Shown here one piece after another: positions 1 through 8,330 of a stretch of 64,000 nucleotides of DNA. The first letter of the stretch is position 1; each line of letters starts with the position of its first letter. A program made the translations under genes and the position numbers. The stretch is from Citrobacter freundii (GTDB lineage: Bacteria; Bacteroidota; Bacteroidia; Chitinophagales; Chitinophagaceae), in assembly GCA_003243445.1 (NCBI GenBank), contig QFQQ01000002.1, positions 151,604 through 215,603 of the forward strand, given 5' to 3'. Below the pieces are notes generated by a model. The model worked only from the letters and a program-made list of their open reading frames with translations. It was not told the origin of the DNA and made no database searches.

Positions 1-62
1 AATGGGATCAACGACGGTTGTGCCTGTTTCACCCGGTTCAATATATTATTGCGACTGCTCAT
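1..62 (-). CDS. lutC: LutC-like lactate utilisation protein, 5' end only
   Basis: The first 20 codons of a gene that continues past the left edge. It starts at the ATG whose first base is 62 and overlaps the lutB stop as ATGA (59-62). The visible residues begin MSSRNNILNRVKQAQPS, the usual opening of LutC/YkgG (LUD-domain) proteins. In known lut systems LutC is the third subunit of the iron-sulphur L-lactate oxidation complex, so its place directly after lutA and lutB supports the call. Only the N-terminus can be seen; the LUD core and stop lie outside the window. Confidence 0.8.
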   Translation of the reverse strand, partial: MSSRNNILNRVKQAQPSLIP

Positions 63-1453
63 GATTTCTTTGTTGACTGATCCCTGTTTTTTTTATACCA
101 ATCGGTAAAAGATTGCTTTGGTGGCTCCGGCAATTCACGTTGTCTATACCAGGGATTCATTTTATTTTTTACCATCCACGGGAAAACGCGCATCACTCTT
201 CTCCCCCATTTACCTGCAAATGAAAATATACCAGGTTTTGAAAGCGTGGTCGCCATTACCTTCATGGCAACGGTCTTGCTCTTCGGGCTATGCCCTTCTT
301 TAGTCAGTACCTGCCTCCATTTATATAGCTGTTCATGTATATCGATCTTCACGGGGCAAACGTTGCTGCACGAGCCGCAAAGTGTGGAAGCAAAGGGAAG
401 ATCCGCGTACTGCTTCATATCTAGGTTCGGGGCAAGTATAGAACCGATCGGACCGGCAACGGCCGTATGATAACTATGGCCGCCGCTTCTCCTGTAAACC
501 GGGCAGGTATTAAAGCACGCGCCGCAACGTATGCACTTCAATGAATTCCTGAAATCTTCTTTTGCGAGCTGCTGGCTTCTTCCATTATCTACCAATACAA
601 TATGCAGTTGCTGACCTTTGCGCGGTTTTCTGAAATGCGAGGAGTAAGTCGTAACCGGCTGCCCCGTTGCACTTCGCGCAAGCAAGCGAAGAAACACTCC
701 GAGATGATGACGGAGCGGTATCAGTTTTTCAATACCCATGCAAGCAATATGCACATCACTCAGATGAGCCCCCATATCAGCATTACCTTCATTTGTACAA
801 ACAACAAATTCGCCGGTTTCAGCTATCGCAAAATTTACACCCGTGATCGCTCCCCTTCTTGTCAGAAATTTATCACGTAAATGGATTCTCGCTGCATTTG
901 TCAGGAAAGACGGATCTGCGTTACCTGCAGGCGTTGCAAGATGTTTATGGAACAATTCGCCGATCTCTTCCTTCTTCCAATGGATACAGGGAAGTACAAT
1001 ATGCGAGGGTGTTTCATTTGCAAGCTGAACGATCCTTTCACCAAGATCAGTATCAACAACGTCGATACCATTTTTTTCAAGGTACACATTCAAATGACAC
1101 TCTTCGGTAAGCATCGATTTGCTTTTCACAAGCTGTGTGATCTTGTTCTCCAGGAGAATTTTATGAACGATCTCATTATGCTCTTTTGCGTCTGCCGCCC
1201 AGTGAACGATCGCTCCATTGGCAATCGCATTTGCTTCGAACTCTTCAAGGTATCCGGCAAGATTGGAAAGCGTATGCGCTTTGATCTGTGAAGCCTGGTC
1301 ACGCAGCGCTTCCCATTCGGTTCCCAGCGACCAGGCTGCTTTATCGCGTTTTTGCCTGATCCACCAAAGCGTTTCGTCATGCCAGCCGACCCGGTCTTCA
1401 TCTCTGTTGAACCGCGCAGCTAAGCTTGAATGAGTTTCGTTTGTGCTTTGCAT
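59..1453 (-). CDS. lutB: LutB-like iron-sulphur subunit of L-lactate oxidation complex
   Basis: 464 aa, cytoplasmic, no signal peptide. Residues about 60-300 form the LUD domain. The C-terminal third carries a ferredoxin-type cluster: CIRCGACFNTCP gives Cys307, 310, 313 and 317, and CGSCSNVCP gives Cys359, 362 and 366. This arrangement and the length match LutB/YkgF, which together with LutA and LutC oxidises L-lactate to pyruvate in characterised bacteria. The gene starts 16 bases after lutA ends and overlaps lutC by 4 bases, so the three are almost certainly one operon. No lldP-type permease is visible in the window. The identification is firm; the substrate is inferred from the family. Confidence 0.93.
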   Translation of the reverse strand: MQSTNETHSSLAARFNRDEDRVGWHDETLWWIRQKRDKAAWSLGTEWEALRDQASQIKAHTLSNLAGYLEEFEANAIANGAIVHWAADAKEHNEIVHKILLENKITQLVKSKSMLTEECHLNVYLEKNGIDVVDTDLGERIVQLANETPSHIVLPCIHWKKEEIGELFHKHLATPAGNADPSFLTNAARIHLRDKFLTRRGAITGVNFAIAETGEFVVCTNEGNADMGAHLSDVHIACMGIEKLIPLRHHLGVFLRLLARSATGQPVTTYSSHFRKPRKGQQLHIVLVDNGRSQQLAKEDFRNSLKCIRCGACFNTCPVYRRSGGHSYHTAVAGPIGSILAPNLDMKQYADLPFASTLCGSCSNVCPVKIDIHEQLYKWRQVLTKEGHSPKSKTVAMKVMATTLSKPGIFSFAGKWGRRVMRVFPWMVKNKMNPWYRQRELPEPPKQSFTDWYKKNRDQSTKKS

Positions 1454-1469
1454 GTATAGATCAACCGGC

Positions 1470-2201
1470 TTAACCGGCGTTTAAGATTTCAGCAATATGT
1501 TTTATTTTGATAGCAGATCCCTGGCGCTTTAAAATACCTTCCAGGTGCATAAGACAACTCATGTCCGCGCCGGTAATGACCTGGGCTCCGTTTTTCGTAT
1601 GATCTTTCACACGATCCTTTCCCATCCTGGCACTCACGGCCTCCTCCATTACACAAAAAGTACCTCCGAAACCGCAACACTCATCACGCCTGTCGAGATC
1701 GACCAGTTCCAGGCCATTTACAAGACCAAGCAATTTCTCCAGTTTGGAAAAAGGGCCGGCAACCAATTCAGACATTTGCGAAAGCATCAGGCCTCTTTGT
1801 CCATGACAGCCCTGATGCAATCCTACTTTATAAGGAAATGTCGCCTCCAGGTTTTCCACCTTCAGCACGTCCGTCAGAAACTCGGTAAGCTCATACATGG
1901 ATGACCGGATCTTCAATGCGGCGTTATTATCTTTTCCGTGTAAATGATGTTTGATATGGAGCGCACAACTTCCGGATGGAGACACGATATAATCAAATTC
2001 ATGAAAGTTGCGGATAAATAATTCATCCGTTCCGCCGGCGAGATGCTCATAACCGGAATTCGCCATCGGCTGACCGCAGCAGGTTTGCCGCAGGGGATAT
2101 ACAACCGTACAACCTAATTTTTCCAATAATTCCAGGCTTGCTATTCCAACCTGCGGATAGAACTGATTTACATAGCAAGGGATAAATAAACCAACCGTCA
2201 T
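1470..2201 (-). CDS. lutA: LutA-like (Fe-S)-binding protein
   Basis: 243 aa. It has the two cysteine-rich CCG domains of LutA/YkgE and heterodisulfide-reductase-like proteins: QTCCGQPM at residues 40-46 and ECCGFGGTF at 174-182. Start is the ATG at 2201. It is the first gene of the lutABC operon, 16 bases ahead of lutB. A perfect 12-bp inverted repeat lies about 34 bases upstream of the start (2235-2265) and may act on its expression. In characterised systems LutA is needed for growth on lactate. No internal damage is seen and all expected cysteines are present. Confidence 0.92.
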   Translation of the reverse strand: MTVGLFIPCYVNQFYPQVGIASLELLEKLGCTVVYPLRQTCCGQPMANSGYEHLAGGTDELFIRNFHEFDYIVSPSGSCALHIKHHLHGKDNNAALKIRSSMYELTEFLTDVLKVENLEATFPYKVGLHQGCHGQRGLMLSQMSELVAGPFSKLEKLLGLVNGLELVDLDRRDECCGFGGTFCVMEEAVSARMGKDRVKDHTKNGAQVITGADMSCLMHLEGILKRQGSAIKIKHIAEILNAG

Positions 2202-2234
2202 AAGCTGTCAAAAATATCCCGCCGGTAAGTTGAA

Positions 2235-2265
2235 ACTGTCCTGCACTCACAGGGTGCAGGACAGT
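2235..2265. promoter_or_regulatory. Perfect 12-bp inverted repeat upstream of lutA
   Basis: Arms ACTGTCCTGCAC (2235-2246) and GTGCAGGACAGT (2254-2265) are exact reverse complements separated by 7 bases. The repeat sits in the 133-bp gap between the yiaAB-like stop and the lutA ATG. There is no T-run after it on the lut strand, so it is not a typical intrinsic terminator. It could be a dyad operator or a 5' leader hairpin of the lut transcript. The role is inferred from position only. Confidence 0.45.
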
Positions 2266-2334
2266 ACCGCGGGTTTAGAAAAATACAGTATTATAACAGA
2301 AGATCTATGAATCCGGGCTCTTTATTTTCTTTTT

Positions 2335-2763
2335 TTACAAATCAGCTTCATTTTTTTGCTTTTCATCCTTTCCTCTCATGTCACGCGTATTTTTTTGTAC
2401 AGCGATGGCGGCAAAAATGCTAAGCACAAAAGACATTGCATAGAATCCTTTTTCGCTTTTTGTCATATCGGCATTCCAAAGCCCGACTGTAAGCAGGATA
2501 ATACAGAGAATGGTAGAAAACCAGGCAATACCGTAATAAAGATTTGTCACCGGAATACCTTCTAACTGGTCGCGGACGGCTTTCTGAACGGAAATGGCGG
2601 CAAAAAGACCAAACATGAGGACGGTGAAGTAATACCCTTTCTCATTTAATTCCATTTCCGCATTACTCAGACCGATCAGGTAAGCTGATACACCTGCGAG
2701 TAAAGCGACCCAGGAAGCACCAATAAAAGCAGCGGAAGGCTGTTGATGTTGTTTTCGTTCCAT
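2335..2763 (-). CDS. YiaA/YiaB-family inner membrane protein
   Basis: 142 aa from the ATG at 2763; an upstream in-frame TTG at 2784 would add 7 residues and is less likely. The sequence is an internal duplication of a two-helix unit: SWVALLAGVSAYLIGL then YYFTVLMFGLFAAISVQK, repeated as WFSTILCIILLTVGLW and FYAMSFVLSIFAAIAVQK. This is the pattern of the YiaAB two-helix domain and predicts four membrane segments. No biochemical function is known for the family. It lies 80 bases downstream of a Crp/Fnr-type regulator on the same strand, so it may be under that regulator or simply co-transcribed. Confidence 0.85.
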   Translation of the reverse strand: MERKQHQQPSAAFIGASWVALLAGVSAYLIGLSNAEMELNEKGYYFTVLMFGLFAAISVQKAVRDQLEGIPVTNLYYGIAWFSTILCIILLTVGLWNADMTKSEKGFYAMSFVLSIFAAIAVQKNTRDMRGKDEKQKNEADL

Positions 2764-2843
2764 ATATTTTTTTTGATGATCCAAAAGTATATGGCGGGTC
2801 TGAGCCGTTTTTTGACAGATGTCAAAAAACCTGGCGGAAGATG

Positions 2844-3407
2844 TTAAATCCTCCCCCGGATCCGGCTCAGCGTTTCCTGGCTGATGCCGAGGTATGAAGC
2901 AACCTGGCCCAATGGGATCCGTTCGAGGATATGCGGCGTGTGTTGCAGAAGCTGTTCGTACCGCTCGGCCGCGGTTTTAAACTGGGCATTAACAAACCGC
3001 TCTTCCAGGCGTACATAGTATTTTTCGTAAGCGATCCTGACAAGGCGTTCAATTTCATGGAACTGATCAAAAAGCCCTGTCAATGTTTCTTTGGAGATCG
3101 ACCATAACAGACTTCCCTCCACCAATTGAATATTTTCTACTGACGGTTGATGGGTAGTAAAGCTGTGAAAAGATGTAACGAAATCATTTTCAAAACCAAA
3201 CCAATGGGTGATCTCTTTATCATCAAGTGTATAAAAACCCCGGAGGGCTCCCTTTTCAAGGAAATAAAGATGACGGCAGATCTTTCCTTCCGTGAGGAGA
3301 AATTCATTCTTGTTGAGAGTGACCGGGGTAAAACAACCGGCAATGGCTGCTTCTGCCTCCGGAGAAAGACGATGATAATGGCGGAGGTGGGAAAGTAGAT
3401 GTTGCAT
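2844..3407 (-). CDS. Crp/Fnr-family transcriptional regulator
   Basis: 187 aa from the ATG at 3407. An in-frame upstream ATG at 3581 is possible, but the added 58 residues translate a repetitive intergenic tract and have no place in the family. Residues about 20-115 resemble the cyclic-nucleotide-binding fold (NEFLLTEGKICRHLYFLEKG). The C-terminus carries an HTH (IPLGQVASYLGISQETLSRI). Length and motifs match Bacteroidota Crp-type activators, many of which have no known ligand. It precedes the YiaAB-like gene by 80 bases on the same strand. Confidence 0.88.
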   Translation of the reverse strand: MQHLLSHLRHYHRLSPEAEAAIAGCFTPVTLNKNEFLLTEGKICRHLYFLEKGALRGFYTLDDKEITHWFGFENDFVTSFHSFTTHQPSVENIQLVEGSLLWSISKETLTGLFDQFHEIERLVRIAYEKYYVRLEERFVNAQFKTAAERYEQLLQHTPHILERIPLGQVASYLGISQETLSRIRGRI

Positions 3408-3410
3408 GGA

Positions 3411-3477
3411 TGCGAAGATCGCAAATGAACGCGAATGGTCGCGAATGTTCACGAATGCGCGGATGTTCAGGAATGGC
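3411..3477. repeat. Imperfect 10-bp direct repeats of the GCGAATGNNC type
   Basis: About six degenerate copies of a 10-bp unit run in tandem (for example GCGAATGGTC, GCGAATGTTC, ACGAATGCGC), just upstream of the Crp/Fnr start. No matching reverse-complement arm is seen nearby, so unlike other elements in this window it looks one-armed. It could be a decayed half of such an element or a spacer that affects the crp leader. Function unknown. Confidence 0.5.
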
Positions 3478-3596
3478 TTAACTGGATGGAACGGTTTCGG
3501 GATGTTTTTTCGTACAGACTTGTTATGATAAGGCAGGAGTGGACCCGCAGAATTGAATATGCAAATATAAAAATCCAACAACCGGAAAACGGGGAG

Positions 3597-3839
3597 TTAC
3601 TTAGCGTCTTTGCTTTTACCTTTCTTTTTTTTGTCTTTTTCCTTAGAAAGTGTTTTTAGCGCCTTTTGCAATTTGCTGATGGTTTTATGGAGATCCCGCT
3701 GGTGCTTGTCGAGGACTTTGCTGGTTTCTTTCGCCGCTGTATCAAACAAATGATTGGCCTTGTGCAAATGCATATTATATGCACCTGCTTGTTCGTCAAG
3801 CCGTTTGATCAACTCCCAGACCGACTCCTTCTTTTTCAT
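3597..3839 (-). CDS. Small lysine-rich coiled-coil protein, unknown function
   Basis: 80 aa, start MKKKESVWELIKRLDE at the ATG at 3839. No signal peptide or membrane segment. Residues 20-65 are strongly helical with heptad-like spacing, and the last 15 residues are nearly all Lys, Asp, Ser and Gly. The charged helical profile looks like a structured small protein, but I recognise no family. It ends about 190 bases upstream of the Crp/Fnr start on the same strand. The coding call rests on clean composition and a good start only. Confidence 0.6.
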   Translation of the reverse strand: MKKKESVWELIKRLDEQAGAYNMHLHKANHLFDTAAKETSKVLDKHQRDLHKTISKLQKALKTLSKEKDKKKKGKSKDAK

Positions 3840-3872
3840 ACACCATTCAGGGCAAATTCTGCGCCATGTGCG

Positions 3873-4233
<361 letters not shown>

Positions 4234-4330
4234 TAACTTTTTCTAATGACTAATAAATACGGCATTGAAATGCGCTGCAAATCGCAACATAACCAATTCT
4301 TACAATCGTATCATCGGGTAAATGGTATGT

Positions 4331-4559
4331 TTAATTATCAAATGGAAGGTTTCCATGAATACTCTTTTTCGTCCAGTCACATCTGATCCCACTGTAACAA
4401 ATCACCCCACTTCTTTCTACAGTCATTTCCTTTACATTCCACACAATATTGTCGCTGAAAAATGTGGAACATCTCCCAAAATAAAGAATCAGTAAACCTT
4501 GTAGAACTTGTTCCCCAATACGTAGCATCCCTTACTGGACTGTCATCTTCACCGTTCAT
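4331..4559 (-). pseudogene. Possible degenerate coding remnant, unidentified
   Basis: Two overlapping minus-strand frames look partly protein-like. One begins MNGEDDSPVRDATYWG at 4559 and runs through FTDSLFWEMFHIFQ. The other ends RCDWTKKSIHGNLPFDN at 4331. Together they suggest one small gene broken by a frameshift near 4390-4410. I recognise no family, and the stretch is more AT-rich than the neighbouring genes. It lies beside a clear pseudogene, so gene decay is plausible here, but this entry is weak. Confidence 0.25.
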
Positions 4560-4596
4560 TTACTTCCGTTAGCATGCTGTTTGCATTATTCATTGC

Positions 4597-4839
4597 ATGA
4601 CATTTCAACAATTCAATAAATTATCACCAACGGAAAAGGAGATCGCCATGTGGTACATAGGCGTGCCCGTCGCAGACCGGTTCGATAAGGTTTATCGCTA
4701 CTTGCTATTCCAATTGGATGCATTTTATATTGAAATAGCTTACGCGGTCAATCTGAATATCATTACCCGGCTGACAGCATTTGATGATACGGACCTGCTG
4801 GAGCCATACCTGGAGAACATCGAGGTAGATATTAACTGA
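4597..4839 (+). CDS. Small hypothetical protein
   Basis: 80 aa, start MTFQQFNKLSPTEKEI at 4597. No signal peptide. The sequence has a soluble, mixed helical profile with a short hydrophobic stretch (YRYLLFQLDAFYIEIAYAV) and an acidic end. I do not recognise the family; the composition resembles the small uncharacterised proteins common in this phylum. It stands alone between a decayed region and the minus-strand gene ending at 4919. Coding potential looks real but no function can be assigned. Confidence 0.55.
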   Translation: MTFQQFNKLSPTEKEIAMWYIGVPVADRFDKVYRYLLFQLDAFYIEIAYAVNLNIITRLTAFDDTDLLEPYLENIEVDIN

Positions 4840-4918
4840 TCAACGCCTTATTGCCATTAATCCGCATGTTGATACGGTGCATAATGGTGGCGAAATTGAT
4901 CGTCTCTGTACACCCTGC

Positions 4919-5824
4919 TCAATCCAGTACCTTTTTAATTTTCTTCAAAAGACCGCCCGCTTTCTTCTCCGTTTTCTCAGCTGGTTTATCTGTTGTAGTG
5001 GTATTTGTTGAAGATGAAGTTGCTTTAGTTTCATCTTTCGTTTCTGATGGTGCAGTGTATCCTTCGGTGGAAACGTGTACACCTTGCTTTAACCATGCCG
5101 TCACAAACGATCTTGTTTCATCATTCACTTCTTTGCCTGCGCGGTAGATAGCTTTCCACATTGCAGACTTTTTTTCATATACCGGGTTTGTGAAGATCTT
5201 TAATTTACCACGCGGAGTTAATGCAGCATTGAAGTCCACGGTTGCGGATTCCGCAAGATAGTAACGCAGTGCGCGCGTCACCGCAGAATCCGTGGACTCA
5301 GGATACTTTTGCTTCCAGGCCCATGTCATTGGATATTCTTCTTTCGCCTGCAGAAGGCTATATTCCGCCGATGCAACAGCTTTACGCCAGGTCTCTTTTT
5401 CTTCAGCAGTCTTTGCATCCTTCAGGGAAGCTTTGGCAAAATCCAATGCTTCCGTATAACTTTTTATCGTTTCATCATTTGGAGTGACCGGATCTTTTTC
5501 AAAAGGCTTTTCACTCAATCGTTTCTTCTGATAAGCGGTATGGAACTCACCGGATTCAACATAGTCCTTCAGCCATTCGCAGGATTCTTTCGCCATGGCT
5601 TTCTTGTCTCCGCTCACAATATCAGCGAGTCTATTGACCCTTGGGATTGAGAAATACTGGCAACCACTTGTGCAATTAGGATTGATATAAGTATTCATCA
5701 TATTATTCAACACCTGGTAACGCGGATCACGAACACCAAGTTTATCCAGTATTTCATCGCCAAACTTGAAGGCACTGCACACAACTAAAATAGACAGCGA
5801 TATAAGAAAGATCTTTTTTGTCAT
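4919..5824 (-). CDS. Secreted helical protein of unknown function
   Basis: 301 aa from the ATG at 5824; an in-frame upstream ATG at 5875 would put 17 extra residues before a good signal peptide (MTKKIFLISLSILVVCSAF) and is less likely. The mature part is helical and charged, with a short Cys-containing segment (NPNCTSGCQYF) near the N-terminus. A low-complexity Ser/Thr/Lys linker (about residues 255-285) leads to a basic tail ending KKIKKVLD. I recognise no domain. The profile suits a periplasmic protein. It is divergent from the winged-helix gene at 6181. Confidence 0.7.
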   Translation of the reverse strand: MTKKIFLISLSILVVCSAFKFGDEILDKLGVRDPRYQVLNNMMNTYINPNCTSGCQYFSIPRVNRLADIVSGDKKAMAKESCEWLKDYVESGEFHTAYQKKRLSEKPFEKDPVTPNDETIKSYTEALDFAKASLKDAKTAEEKETWRKAVASAEYSLLQAKEEYPMTWAWKQKYPESTDSAVTRALRYYLAESATVDFNAALTPRGKLKIFTNPVYEKKSAMWKAIYRAGKEVNDETRSFVTAWLKQGVHVSTEGYTAPSETKDETKATSSSTNTTTTDKPAEKTEKKAGGLLKKIKKVLD

Positions 5825-5948
5825 AGCCACCAGTTTTAATGTAAGCCAAATATAAAACTGGCAGCAAGCATGCAATGTCCCTTAAAAAAGGGATTTTGTT
5901 CCAGTACCGTTTAGTTAAGACCTTCATAGATGCCTTTTTTCTTATAAA

Positions 5949-6003
5949 GGAGGCAGAAGCGGCAGCAGGCCTTCTTTTGTCAACTGCATTCTTCTCTGCC
6001 TCC
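5949..6003. repeat. Hairpin element with GCGGCAGCA core
   Basis: Arms GGAGGCAGA (5949-5957) and TCTGCCTCC (5995-6003) are exact reverse complements, and pairing may extend inward with a 2-base bulge. The spacer contains GCGGCAGCA at 5959-5967. The same 9-mer sits in the central part of two other hairpins in this window (12779-12891 and 34675-34773) whose arms are unrelated. It lies in the 356-bp divergent gap 5825-6180, which otherwise holds only the inverted repeat at 6032-6103. Confidence 0.5.
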
Positions 6004-6031
6004 TCTGTTGCAGCATGACCTTATATTGAAA

Positions 6032-6103
6032 GTGTGGACCGATCTGCTTACTATTTTTTTCTGATCAAGGTCCTGCAAAGTCAGGACGCAAGATTGTCCA
6101 CAC
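6032..6103. promoter_or_regulatory. Nested inverted repeats upstream of the winged-helix gene
   Basis: GTGTGGAC (6032-6039) and GTCCACAC (6096-6103) pair exactly, with partial pairing continuing inward. Between them sits a second dyad, GTCCTG (6070-6075) and CAGGAC (6082-6087), with a 6-base loop. The block ends about 77 bases before the winged-helix start at 6181. It could be an operator for that regulator or an RNA cruciform in the leader. A TAATTTTG at 6160-6167 fits the Bacteroidota -7 box (TAnnTTTG), but I see no matching -33 element at the right spacing. Confidence 0.4.
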
Positions 6104-6180
6104 ATTAGCTTATGGCTGGTATAGGGTTTGACGGATAATTATTTAAATACCTTAATAACTAATTTTGTTCAAAATCAGGC

Positions 6181-6657
6181 ATGGAGAAGGATTTCTATAT
6201 CAACGATCAATTCCTTGTGAAACCGGATGCGAACCTGCTGGTTGATGGGTTGATCAGCAAGATCTCGAAGGTTGAACCCGGGGCCATGCGTCTGCTTTGC
6301 ATACTTGCCGGAAACAATCACAGGCTTGTATCAAAGGAAGAATTGATCACGCTCACCTGGAATGATGGCAGCGGTTCCGACGAAAAACTCAACCAGGCAA
6401 TTTCCACCCTGCGAAAACTACTGCAGGATGATAAAAAGACCCTGATCAAACAGGTTGCACAAAAAGGCTATTCCTTCCAGGCGTCGGTCTTCAATGCCGA
6501 TATCGATGATCTTACAAAAGAAGCCGCCGCAAAGCCCATACGCTTACCCGCAACTGCTGCACAAAAATGGATCATTGCACTTTCATTTCTCATTTTTCTA
6601 TTATTGCTCATTTTTGCACTGTTCAATTATACCTATTCAACTGAGCCACTCGATTAA
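6181..6657 (+). CDS. Membrane-tethered winged-helix transcriptional regulator
   Basis: 158 aa. Residues 1-103 form an OmpR/PhoB-type (Trans_reg_C) winged helix: an N-terminal beta sheet, then LLCILAGNNHRLVSKEELIT, LNQAISTLRKLLQD and the wing VAQKGYSFQA. Residues 104-128 are a linker and 130-149 a single membrane segment (WIIALSFLIFLLLLIFALF). Only nine residues follow it, so there is no periplasmic sensor domain of the kind seen in CadC or ToxR. The topology suggests a DNA-binding protein anchored in the inner membrane, perhaps working with a partner. No C-terminal frameshift remnant is obvious downstream. Confidence 0.85.
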   Translation: MEKDFYINDQFLVKPDANLLVDGLISKISKVEPGAMRLLCILAGNNHRLVSKEELITLTWNDGSGSDEKLNQAISTLRKLLQDDKKTLIKQVAQKGYSFQASVFNADIDDLTKEAAAKPIRLPATAAQKWIIALSFLIFLLLLIFALFNYTYSTEPLD

Positions 6658-6839
6658 TAGGTTTGCAGCAGCTGAACTGATTCAAACCAAACAGGGGTCG
6701 CCAGAAGCGTCTCCAGCGTGGAAATAAATACACAGAAGCTACCCCGCCCACCTGAATCTGCCAGTCCGTAAACGCCAGCCCTGGCCATTTGCGCACGAAA
6801 GCCGGTGGCATGATTATTCCCATACTATCAAAAAGCCAT

Positions 6840-7358
6840 ATGGGAAGCGTCAAACACCTTGAACAGAAGCCCGCGCTCACAAAGCTCAAAGAACTGGCGG
6901 AAGATGCAAAACTCTGCATGTTCAATACCCGTCTTTGCGGAGCGCCTTTTAATACCCGGCCCATGGCCACGCAAGCCGTGGACGAAGATGGAACGATCTG
7001 GTTTTTCAGCGCGGCAGACAGCACCAAGAATCTTGATATTGCGAGGGATAATCGCGTTCAGCTGATCTATTCAAACCGCTCTTCTTCAGAATTCCTGTCT
7101 GTATACGGGATCGCTGAGATCCTGATCGATAAAGCCAAAGCAAAAAAACTCTGGAATGTATTCCTTACCACCTGGTTTCATGATGGCCCGGAGGATTCAA
7201 ATCTCACTTTGATAAAATTTACACCGCTTGAAGGCTATTACTGGGATACAAAACATAATAAAATGATACAGTCGATGAAGATCGTTGTGGGAGCCATCAG
7301 GGGAAAGATGCTGGATGATGGACTGGAAGGGAAGCTGAAAGTAAGCCGTGAGGGATGA
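6840..7358 (+). CDS. Pyridoxamine 5'-phosphate oxidase-family (general stress) protein
   Basis: 172 aa from the ATG at 6840; in-frame upstream TTG 6789 and ATG 6810 exist, but related proteins begin at this point. Residues 5-150 match the split-barrel flavin-binding fold of the general stress protein 26 group: KLKELAEDAKLCMFNT, then RPMATQAVDEDGTIWFFS and the strand RVQLIYSNRSSSEFLSVYG. Members usually bind FMN or FAD and have no established substrate. It is monocistronic, with the 102-aa gene following about 120 bases later. The family call is good; the cofactor and role are inferred. Confidence 0.85.
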   Translation: MGSVKHLEQKPALTKLKELAEDAKLCMFNTRLCGAPFNTRPMATQAVDEDGTIWFFSAADSTKNLDIARDNRVQLIYSNRSSSEFLSVYGIAEILIDKAKAKKLWNVFLTTWFHDGPEDSNLTLIKFTPLEGYYWDTKHNKMIQSMKIVVGAIRGKMLDDGLEGKLKVSREG

Positions 7359-7477
7359 GCAACCTGCCGGAAGGAAGAACTTCAGAGTGGAACTGCATTG
7401 GATATTCAGAGCTGCCCGTGAGAGAGACATTTTCAATTATACCATCAGCAATCAGAATATACTAGATTTGGGGCAAG

Positions 7478-7786
7478 ATGGAAAAAGATAACAGCATCAC
7501 CGATCTGATCGAAAAACTGCGTCCTTTAATTGATCTTAATAACCTCGAAATCGTAGATCACTGGGAGGCCGATCTTTGCGCAATTGGATTGACAAAACAA
7601 GACCAGACGATCTACATTTCTACCCACAATTACCAGGGCTCTGAGGTTCCTAAATACGATTTTGATCTGGAAAAATCCACTGGGCCGCTTGCTCATCAGT
7701 TCAAGGTTATTAAGGAAGGGAGGGCAGTTTCCGAGGATGAACTGCTGACAGAAATCAGCAACTTTTTTCAGAGGCATGTCGCTTAA
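7478..7786 (+). CDS. Small hypothetical protein
   Basis: 102 aa, start MEKDNSITDLIEKLRPLI. Soluble, acidic, no signal peptide. The predicted pattern is an N-terminal helix, a beta meander (LEIVDHWEADLCAIGLTK and TIYISTHNYQG) and a C-terminal helix. This alternation of strands and a clean start favour a real gene. I do not recognise the family. The next gene (DUF983) converges from the minus strand 53 bases away. Confidence 0.6.
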   Translation: MEKDNSITDLIEKLRPLIDLNNLEIVDHWEADLCAIGLTKQDQTIYISTHNYQGSEVPKYDFDLEKSTGPLAHQFKVIKEGRAVSEDELLTEISNFFQRHVA

Positions 7787-7839
7787 CTTCTTCTATTTGC
7801 CCACCTATTCCCAGCCCTTCCATCTCTCGCAATCATCAC

Positions 7840-8319
7840 TCACCAGTTGTTCTCCTGATCCGAGTTAGTACGCTCTACATTCTCCGGAGGATTGATCTTC
7901 CAATCCCGGTCATACCGAACAAAGAATGCCAGCCAGATCGCCCGCGCAAGACGCATCAATGGTGGTTGCAACGCCACCAGCAACACTGCATTAAAGGCCA
8001 TCCAGATGAAAAAGCGGTTGTCATTCATGCTGAGTCCAACGATCACCCACCAGGCTATAAGCGAGGCCACACTGATCGCAATAGACAATGCATAGCTGAC
8101 ATAGCTGGATCCATAATAGAACCCGACTTCGATCGCGAATGGCTGTTTACATACAGGACACTCCTTATGCATCTTCATTGTGGTTTTCAGTTTGTACGGG
8201 TTCTTTACCATAAACATATCACCCTTGCGGCAACGCGGGCATTTGCATGCAAGTACATTGAGCACGCTTGGAACTGATTCTTTATTTGCTTCCATAGCTT
8301 GTAAATGAATATCGTTCAT
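7840..8319 (-). CDS. DUF983 family membrane protein
   Basis: 159 aa from the ATG at 8319; an in-frame ATG at 8295 would give 151 aa and is equally plausible. An N-terminal zinc-ribbon-like part has two CxxC pairs (CKCPRCRKGDMF and CPVCKQPF). Two strong membrane segments follow (YALSIAISVASLIAWWVIVG and WMAFNAVLLVALQPPLMRL), and a short cytoplasmic tail. This layout is typical of DUF983, whose function is unknown. It is followed upstream by an AraC-type regulator on the same strand with an 11-base gap, so the two are probably co-transcribed. Confidence 0.88.
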   Translation of the reverse strand: MNDIHLQAMEANKESVPSVLNVLACKCPRCRKGDMFMVKNPYKLKTTMKMHKECPVCKQPFAIEVGFYYGSSYVSYALSIAISVASLIAWWVIVGLSMNDNRFFIWMAFNAVLLVALQPPLMRLARAIWLAFFVRYDRDWKINPPENVERTNSDQENNW

Positions 8320-8330
8320 AAAAAATAGTT

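Noticed and set aside
3408..3581. N-terminal extension of the Crp/Fnr regulator
   Set aside because: The extra 58 residues translate a degenerate 10-bp repeat (NIRAFVNIRDHSRSF) and precede the normal family start at 3407.
6160..6167. TAATTTTG as a Bacteroidota -7 promoter box
   Set aside because: It matches TAnnTTTG, but no TTTG is found 19-21 bases upstream, and it would leave a leader of only about 7 bases. Kept as a note, not as a promoter.
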